From Bathymodiolus brooksi (Eukaryota > Mollusca > Bivalvia > Mytilida > Modiolidae): 64,000 nt of DNA. The notes beneath the pieces are model-generated. The model made no database searches. It was not told the origin of the DNA and saw nothing but the letters and a program-made list of their open reading frames with translations. The stretch covers positions 107,147,906 to 107,211,905 of the forward strand of contig OY804577.1 in the NCBI GenBank assembly GCA_963680875.1, written 5' to 3'. This document shows positions 52,600 to 62,042 of this stretch, piece by piece. How positions within the stretch are numbered: the first letter of the stretch is position 1; each line of letters begins with the position of its first letter. A program made the position numbers and the translations under genes.

Positions 52600-55500
52600 A
52601 AATATGGAAGAAGCCCAAGTTGAATAGTGAATAGATATGGAAAATACAGAAGAAAAGTAAGTTGAATAGTGAAAAGATATGGAAAATATGGCAGAAAAGT
52701 AGGTTGAGATGTGAAATATGGAAAATATGGAAGAAACCCAAGTTGAATAGTGAAAAGATATGGACAATATGGAAGAAAGGCAAGTTGAATAGTAAAAATA
52801 TATGAAAAATATGGAAGAAACCCAAGTTAAATAGTGAAAAGATATGGAAAATATGGCAGAAAGGCAAGTTGAATAGTGAAAAGATATGAAAAATATGGAA
52901 GAAAATTGTGAAATGATATGGAAAATATGGAAGAAAGGCAGTCGAATAGTGATAAGAAATGGACAATATGGAAGAAAGGCAAGTTGAATAGTGAAAAGAG
53001 ATGGAAAATACAGAAGAAAAGTAAGTTGAGTAGTGAAAAGATATGGAAATTAATGAAGAAAAGTAAGTTGAATAGTGAAAAGATTTGGAAAATATGGAAG
53101 AAAGATAAATTGAATAGTGAAATGAGTTGGACAATATGGAAGAAAGGCAAGTTGAATAGTGAAAAGATATGGAAATTATGGAAGAAAAGTAAGTTGAAGA
53201 GTGAAAAGATATGAAAAATATGGAAGAAATCCAAGTTGAATAGTGAAAAGATATGGAAAGTACAGAAGAAAAGTAAGTTGAATTGTGAAAAGATATGGAA
53301 GAAAGGCAAGTTGAATAGTGATAAGATATGAACAATATGGAAGAATGGTAAGTTGAATAGTGATAAGATATGGAACAATATGGAAGAATGGTAAGTTGAA
53401 TAGTGATAAGATATGGAAAATATGGAAGAAAGGCAAGTTGAAGATTGAAAAGATATGAAAAATATGGAAGAAACCCAAGTTGAATAGTGAAAAGGTATGG
53501 AAAATACAGAAGAAAAGTAAGTTGAATTGTGAAAAGATATGGAAGAAAGGCAAGTTGAATAGTGATAAGATATGAACAATATGGAAGAATGGTAAGTTGA
53601 ATAGTGATAAGATATGGAAAATATGGAAGAAAGCAAGTTGAAGAGTGAAAAGATATGAAAAATATAGAAGAAACCAAAGTTGAATAGTGAAAAGATATGA
53701 AAAATATGGAAGAAGCCAAAGTTGAATAGGGAACAGATGTGTAAATTATGGAAGAAAATTAAGTTGAATAGTGAAATGATATGAAAAATATGGAAGAAGC
53801 CAAAGTTGAATAGGGAACAGATGTGTAAATTATGGAAGAAAATTAAGTTGAATAGTGAAATGATATGGAAAATATGGAAGAAAAGTAGGTTGAGATGTGA
53901 AATATGGAAAATATGGAAGAAACCCAAGTTGAATAGTGAAAAAATATGGACAATATGGAAGAAAGGCAAGTTGAATAGTAAAAATATATGAAAAATATGG
54001 AAGAAACCCAAGTTGAATAGTGAATAGATGTGGAAAATACAGAAGAAAAGTAGGTTGAAATGTGAAATGATATGGAAAATATGGAAGAAACCCAAGTTGA
54101 ATAGTGAAAAGATATGGACAATATGGAAGAAAGGCAAGTTGAATAGTGAAAATATATGAAAAATATGGAAGAAACTCAATTTGAATAGTGAAAATATATG
54201 AAAAATATGGAAGAAAATCAAGTTGAATAGTGAAAAGATATGTAAATTATGGATGAAAATTAAGTTGAATAGTGAAATGATATGAAAATATGGAAGAAAC
54301 CCAAGTTGAATAGTGAATAGATATGGAAAATACAGAAGAAAAGTAAGTTGAATAGTGAAAAGATATGGAAAATATGGCAGAAATACAAGTTGAATAGTGA
54401 AAAAATATGAAAAATATGGAAGAAAATTGTGAAATGATATGGAAAATATGGAAGAAAAGTAGGTTGAGATGTGAAATATGGAAAATATGGAAGAAACCCA
54501 AGTTGAATAGTGAAAAGATATGGACAATATGGAAGAAAGGCAAGTTGAATAGTAAAAATATATGTAAAATATGGAAGAAACCCAAGTTGAATAGTGAATA
54601 TATATGAAAAATATGGAAAAAAACCAAGTTGAATAGTGAAAAGATATGTAAATTATGGATGAAAATTAAGTTGAATAGTGAAATGATATGAAAATATGGA
54701 AGAAACCCAAGTTGAATAGTGAATAGATATGGAAAATACAGAAGAAAAGTAAGTTGAATAGTGAAAAGATATGGAAAATATGGCAGAAAGGCAAGTTGAA
54801 TAGTGAATATATATGAAAAATATGGAAGAAACCCAAGTTGAATAGTGAAAATATATGAAAAATATGGAAGAAAACCAAGTTGAATAGTGAAAAGATATGT
54901 AAATTATGGATGAAAATTAAGTTGAATAGTGAAATGATATGAAAATATGGAAGAAACCCAAGTTGAATAGAGAATAGATATGGAAAATACAGAAGAAAAG
55001 TAAGTTGAATAGTGAAAAGATATGGAAAATATGGCAGAAAGGCAAGTTGAATAGTGAAAAGATATGAAAAATATGGAAGAAAATTGTGAAATGATATGGA
55101 AAATATGGAAGAAAGGCAAGTTGAATAGTGAAAAGAGATGGAAAATACAGAAGAAAAGTAAGTTGAGTAGTGAAAAGATATGGAAATTAATGAAGAAAAG
55201 TAAGTTGAATAGTGAAAAGATTTGGAAAATATGGAAGAAAGATAAATTGATTAGTGAAATGAGTTGGACAATATGGAAGAAAGGCAAGTTGAATAGTGAA
55301 AAGATATGGAAATAATGGAAGAAAAGTAAGTTGAAGAGTGAAAAGATATGAAAAATATGGAAGAAACCCAAGTGGAATAGTGAAAAGATATGGAAAGTAC
55401 AGAAGAAAAGTAAGTTGAATAGTGAAAAGATATGGAAGAAAGGCAAGTTGAATAGTGATAAGATATGAACAATATGGAAGAATGGTAAGTTGAATAGTGA

Positions 55501-55677
55501 TAAGATATGGAAAATATGGAAGAAAGCAAGTTGAAGAGTGAAAAGATATGAAAAATATAGAAGAAACCAAGTTGAATAGTGAAAAAATATGAAAAATATG
55601 GAAGAAGCCAAAGTTGAATAGGGAACAGATGTGTAAATTATGGAAGAAAATTAAGTTGAATAGTGAAATGATATGAA
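52600..55677. repeat. HOR-IV copy 1 (3,078 bp)
   Basis: First of four copies at a 3,078-bp shift. It contains the 1-bp-deleted cassette (52,918), a TGATAAG module with a GAAATCCAAG monomer, an 84-bp module doublet (53,715), the AGGTTGAGATG cassette (54,407), the AGAGAATAG monomer (near 54,967) and a cassette lacking one monomer (55,064). Private changes include AAAAGGTATGG near 53,493 and AAACTCAATTTG near 54,175. Confidence 0.88.
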
Positions 55678-58600
55678 AAATATGGAAGAAGCCCAAGTTG
55701 AATAGTGAATAGATATGGAAAATACAGAAGAAAAGTAAGTTGAATAGTGAAAAGATATGGAAAATATGGCAGAAAAGTAGGTTGAGATGTGAAATATGGA
55801 AAATATGGAAGAAACCCAAGTTGAATAGTGAAAAGATATGGACAATATGGAAGAAAGGCAAGTTGAATAGTAAAAATATATGAAAAATATGGAAGAAACC
55901 CAAGTTGAATAGTGAAAAGATATGGAAAATATGGCAGAAAGGCAAGTTGAATAGTGAAAAGATATGAAAAATATGGAAGAAAATTGTGAAATGATATGGA
56001 AAATATGGAAGAAAGGCAGTCGAATAGTGATAAGAAATGGACAATATGGAAGAAAGGCAAGTTGAATAGTGAAAAGAGATGGAAAATACAGAAGAAAAGT
56101 AAGTTGAGTAGTGAAAAGATATGGAAATTAATGAAGAAAAGTAAGTTGAATAGTGAAAAGATTTGGAAAATATGGAAGAAAGATAAATTGAATAGTGAAA
56201 TGAGTTGGACAATATGGAAGAAAGGCAAGTTGAATAGTGAAAAGATATGGAAATTATGGAAGAAAAGTAAGTTGAAGAGTGAAAAGATATGAAAAATATG
56301 GAAGAAATCCAAGTTGAATAGTGAAAAGATATGGAAAGTACAGAAGAAAAGTAAGTTGAATTGTGAAAAGATATGGAAGAAAGGCAAGTTGAATAGTGAT
56401 AAGATATGAACAATATGGAAGAATGGTAAGTTGAATAGTGATAAGATATGGAACAATATGGAAGAATGGTAAGTTGAATAGTGATAAGATATGGAAAATA
56501 TGGAAGAAAGGCAAGTTGAAGATTGAAAAGATATGAAAAATATGGAAGAAACCCAAGTTGAATAGTGAAAAGATATGGAAAATACAGAAGAAAAGTAAGT
56601 TGAATTGTGAAAAGATATGGAAGAAAGGCAAGTTGAATAGTGATAAGATATGAACAATATGGAAGAATGGTAAGTTGAATAGTGATAAGATATGGAAAAT
56701 ATGGAAGAAAGCAAGTTGAAGAGTGAAAAGATATGAAAAATATAGAAGAAACCAAAGTTGAATAGTGAAAAGATATGAAAAATATGGAAGAAGCCAAAGT
56801 TGAATAGGGAACAGATGTGTAAATTATGGAAGAAAATTAAGTTGAATAGTGAAATGATATGAAAAATATGGAAGAAGCCAAAGTTGAATAGGGAACAGAT
56901 GTGTAAATTATGGAAGAAAATTAAGTTGAATAGTGAAATGATATGGAAAATATGGAAGAAAAGTAGGTTGAGATGTGAAATATGGAAAATATGGAAGAAA
57001 CCCAAGTTGAATAGTGAAAAAATATGGACAATATGGAAGAAAGGCAAGTTGAATAGTAAAAATATATGAAAAATATGGAAGAAACCCAAGTTGAATAGTG
57101 AATAGATGTGGAAAATACAGAAGAAAAGTAGGTTGAAATGTGAAATGATATGGAAAATATGGAAGAAACCCAAGTTGAATAGTGAAAAGATATGGACAAT
57201 ATGGAAGAAAGGCAAGTTGAATAGTGAAAATATATGAAAAATATGGAAGAAACTCAAGTTGAATAGTGAAAATATATGAAAAATATGGAAGAAAATCAAG
57301 TTGAATAGTGAAAAGATATGTAAATTATGGATGAAAATTAAGTTGAATAGTGAAATGATATGAAAATATGGAAGAAACCCAAGTTGAATAGTGAATAGAT
57401 ATGGAAAATACAGAAGAAAAGTAAGTTGAATAGTGAAAAGATATGGAAAATATGGCAGAAATACAAGTTGAATAGTGAAAAAATATGAAAAATATGGAAG
57501 AAAATTGTGAAATGATATGGAAAATATGGAAGAAAAGTAGGTTGAGATGTGAAATATGGAAAATATGGAAGAAACCCAAGTTGAATAGTGAAAAGATATG
57601 GACAATATGGAAGAAAGGCAAGTTGAATAGTGAAAATATATGTAAAATATGGAAGAAACCCAAGTTGAATAGTGAATATATATGAAAAATATGGAAAAAA
57701 ACCAAGTTGAATAGTGAAAAGATATGTAAATTATGGATGAAAATTAAGTTGAATAGTGAAATGATATGAAAATATGGAAGAAACCCAAGTTGAATAGTGA
57801 ATAGATATGGAAAATACAGAAGAAAAGTAAGTTGAATAGTGAAAAGATATGGAAAATATGGCAGAAAGGCAAGTTGAATAGTGAATATATATGAAAAATA
57901 TGGAAGAAACCCAAGTTGAATAGTGAAAATATATGAAAAATATGGAAGAAAACCAAGTTGAATAGTGAAAAGATATGTAAATTATGGATGAAAATTAAGT
58001 TGAATAGTGAAATGATATGAAAATATGGAAGAAACCCAAGTTGAATAGAGAATAGATATGGAAAATACAGAAGAAAAGTAAGTTGAATAGTGAAAAGATA
58101 TGGAAAATATGGCAGAAAGGCAAGTTGAATAGTGAAAAGATATGAAAAATATGGAAGAAAATTGTGAAATGATATGGAAAATATGGAAGAAAGGCAAGTT
58201 GAATAGTGAAAAGAGATGGAAAATACAGAAGAAAAGTAAGTTGAGTAGTGAAAAGATATGGAAATTAATGAAGAAAAGTAAGTTGAATAGTGAAAAGATT
58301 TGGAAAATATGGAAGAAAGATAAATTGATTAGTGAAATGAGTTGGACAATATGGAAGAAAGGCAAGTTGAATAGTGAAAAGATATGGAAATAATGGAAGA
58401 AAAGTAAGTTGAAGAGTGAAAAGATATGAAAAATATGGAAGAAACCCAAGTGGAATAGTGAAAAGATATGGAAAGTACAGAAGAAAAGTAAGTTGAATAG
58501 TGAAAAGATATGGAAGAAAGGCAAGTTGAATAGTGATAAGATATGAACAATATGGAAGAATGGTAAGTTGAATAGTGATAAGATATGGAAAATATGGAAG

Positions 58601-58755
58601 AAAGCAAGTTGAAGAGTGAAAAGATATGAAAAATATAGAAGAAACCAAGTTGAATAGTGAAAAGATATGAAAAATATGGAAGAAGCCAAAGTTGAATAGG
58701 GAACAGATGTGTAAATTATGGAAGAAAATTAAGTTGAATAGTGAAATGATATGAA
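55678..58755. repeat. HOR-IV copy 2 (3,078 bp)
   Basis: Full copy with a constant 3,078-bp shift to both neighbours. Between 55,638-57,605 and 58,716-60,683 I noticed only a couple of base differences (for example TATGAAAAATATGG against TATGAACAATATGG near 58,755, and AAATACAAG against AAATACAGG near 60,543). Confidence 0.9.
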
Positions 58756-61700
58756 CAATATGGAAGAAGCCCAAGTTGAATAGTGAATAGATATGGAAAA
58801 TACAGAAGAAAAGTAAGTTGAATAGTGAAAAGATATGGAAAATATGGCAGAAAAGTAGGTTGAGATGTGAAATATGGAAAATATGGAAGAAACCCAAGTT
58901 GAATAGTGAAAAGATATGGACAATATGGAAGAAAGGCAAGTTGAATAGTAAAAATATATGAAAAATATGGAAGAAACCCAAGTTGAATAGTGAAAAGATA
59001 TGGAAAATATGGCAGAAAGGCAAGTTGAATAGTGAAAAGATATGAAAAATATGGAAGAAAATTGTGAAATGATATGGAAAATATGGAAGAAAGGCAGTCG
59101 AATAGTGATAAGAAATGGACAATATGGAAGAAAGGCAAGTTGAATAGTGAAAAGAGATGGAAAATACAGAAGAAAAGTAAGTTGAGTAGTGAAAAGATAT
59201 GGAAATTAATGAAGAAAAGTAAGTTGAATAGTGAAAAGATTTGGAAAATATGGAAGAAAGATAAATTGAATAGTGAAATGAGTTGGACAATATGGAAGAA
59301 AGGCAAGTTGAATAGTGAAAAGATATGGAAATTATGGAAGAAAAGTAAGTTGAAGAGTGAAAAGATATGAAAAATATGGAAGAAATCCAAGTTGAATAGT
59401 GAAAAGATATGGAAAGTACAGAAGAAAAGTAAGTTGAATTGTGAAAAGATATGGAAGAAAGGCAAGTTGAATAGTGATAAGATATGAACAATATGGAAGA
59501 ATGGTAAGTTGAATAGTGATAAGATATGGAACAATATGGAAGAATGGTAAGTTGAATAGTGATAAGATATGGAAAATATGGAAGAAAGGCAAGTTGAAGA
59601 TTGAAAAGATATGAAAAATATGGAAGAAACCCAAGTTGAATAGTGAAAAGATATGGAAAATACAGAAGAAAAGTAAGTTGAATTGTGAAAAGATATGGAA
59701 GAAAGGCAAGTTGAATAGTGATAAGATATGAACAATATGGAAGAATGGTAAGTTGAATAGTGATAAGATATGGAAAATATGGAAGAAAGCAAGTTGAAGA
59801 GTGAAAAGATATGAAAAATATAGAAGAAACCAAAGTTGAATAGTGAAAAGATATGAAAAATATGGAAGAAGCCAAAGTTGAATAGGGAACAGATGTGTAA
59901 ATTATGGAAGAAAATTAAGTTGAATAGTGAAATGATATGAAAAATATGGAAGAAGCCAAAGTTGAATAGGGAACAGATGTGTAAATTATGGAAGAAAATT
60001 AAGTTGAATAGTGAAATGATATGGAAAATATGGAAGAAAAGTAGGTTGAGATGTGAAATATGGAAAATATGGAAGAAACCCAAGTTGAATAGTGAAAAAA
60101 TATGGACAATATGGAAGAAAGGCAAGTTGAATAGTAAAAATATATGAAAAATATGGAAGAAACCCAAGTTGAATAGTGAATAGATGTGGAAAATACAGAA
60201 GAAAAGTAGGTTGAAATGTGAAATGATATGGAAAATATGGAAGAAACCCAAGTTGAATAGTGAAAAGATATGGACAATATGGAAGAAAGGCAAGTTGAAT
60301 AGTGAAAATATATGAAAAATATGGAAGAAACTCAAGTTGAATAGTGAAAATATATGAAAAATATGGAAGAAAATCAAGTTGAATAGTGAAAAGATATGTA
60401 AATTATGGATGAAAATTAAGTTGAATAGTGAAATGATATGAAAATATGGAAGAAACCCAAGTTGAATAGTGAATAGATATGGAAAATACAGAAGAAAAGT
60501 AAGTTGAATAGTGAAAAGATATGGAAAATATGGCAGAAATACAGGTTGAATAGTGAAAAAATATGAAAAATATGGAAGAAAATTGTGAAATGATATGGAA
60601 AATATGGAAGAAAAGTAGGTTGAGATGTGAAATATGGAAAATATGGAAGAAACCCAAGTTGAATAGTGAAAAGATATGGACAATATGGAAGAAAGGCAAG
60701 TTGAATAGTAAAAATATATGTAAAATATGGAAGAAACCCAAGTTGAATAGTGAATATATATGAAAAATATGGAAAAAAAACAAGTTGAATAGTGAAAAGA
60801 TATGTAAATTATGGATGAAAATTAAGTTGAATAGTGAAATGATATGAAAATATGGAAGAAACCCAAGTTGAATAGTGAATAGATATGGAAAATACAGAAG
60901 AAAAGTAAGTTGAATAGTGAAAAGATATGGAAAATATGGCAGAAAGGCAAGTTGAATAGTGAATATATATGAAAAATATGGAAGAAACCCAAGTTGAATA
61001 GTGAAAATATATGAAAAATATGGAAGAAAACCAAGTTGAATAGTGAAAAGATATGTAAATTATGGATGAAAATTAAGTTGAATAGTGAAATGATATGAAA
61101 ATATGGAAGAAACCCAAGTTGAATAGAGAATAGATATGGACAATATGGAAGAAAGGCAAGTTGAATAGTAAAAATATATGAAAAATATGGAAGAAACCCA
61201 AGTTGAATAGTGAAAATATATGAAAAATATGGAAGAAAACCAAGTTGAATAGTGAAAAGATATGTAAATTATGGATGAAAATTAAGTTGAATAGTGAAAT
61301 GATATGAAAATATGGAAGAAACCCAAGTTGAATAGAGAATAGATATGGAAAATACAGAAGAAAAGTAAGTTGAATAGTGAAAAGATATGGAAAATATGGC
61401 AGAAAGGCAAGTTGAATAGTGAAAAGATATGAAAAATATGGAAGAAAATTGTGAAATGATATGGAAAATATGGAAGAAAGGCAAGTTGAATAGTGAAAAG
61501 AGATGGAAAATACAGAAGAAAAGTAAGTTGAGTAGTGAAAAGATATGGAAATTAATGAAGAAAAGTAAGTTGAATAGTGAAAAGATTTGGAAAATATGGA
61601 AGAAAGATAAATTGATTAGTGAAATGAGTTGGACAATATGGAAGAAAGGCAAGTTGAATAGTGAAAAGATTTGGAAATAATGGAAGAAAAGTAAGTTGAA

Positions 61701-62042
61701 GAGTGAAAAGATATGAAAAATATGGAAGAAACCCAAGTGGAATAGTGAAAAGATATGGAAAGTACAGAAGAAAAGTAAGTTGAATAGTGAAAAGATATGG
61801 AAGAAAGGCAAGTTGAATAGTGATAAGATATGAACAATATGGAAGAATGGTAAGTTGAATAGTGATAAGATATGGAAAATATGGAAGAAAGCAAGTTGAA
61901 GAGTGAAAAGATATGAAAAATATAGAAGAAACCAAGTTGAATAGTGAAAAGATATGAAAAATATGGAAGAAGCCAAAGTTGAATAGGGAACAGATGTGTA
62001 AATTATGGAAGAAAATTAAGTTGAATAGTGAAATGATATGAA
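58756..62042. repeat. HOR-IV copy 3 (3,287 bp, with a 209-bp gain)
   Basis: Same unit as copies 1 and 2, but 209 bp longer because a five-monomer segment is tandemly doubled at 61,121-61,329. Up to that point the shift from copy 2 is 3,078 bp; after it the shift is 3,287 bp. Confidence 0.88.
61121..61329. repeat. 209-bp five-monomer duplication
   Basis: The marker GAATAGAGAATAG occurs once in copies 1 and 2 (near 54,967 and 58,045) but at both 61,121 and 61,330 here, and at 63,666 and 63,875 in copy 4. The extra segment is 42x4 + 41 bp. Its first monomer is chimeric, joining the AGAGAATAG front to an ATGGACAATATGG back, which marks the crossover point. Confidence 0.88.
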
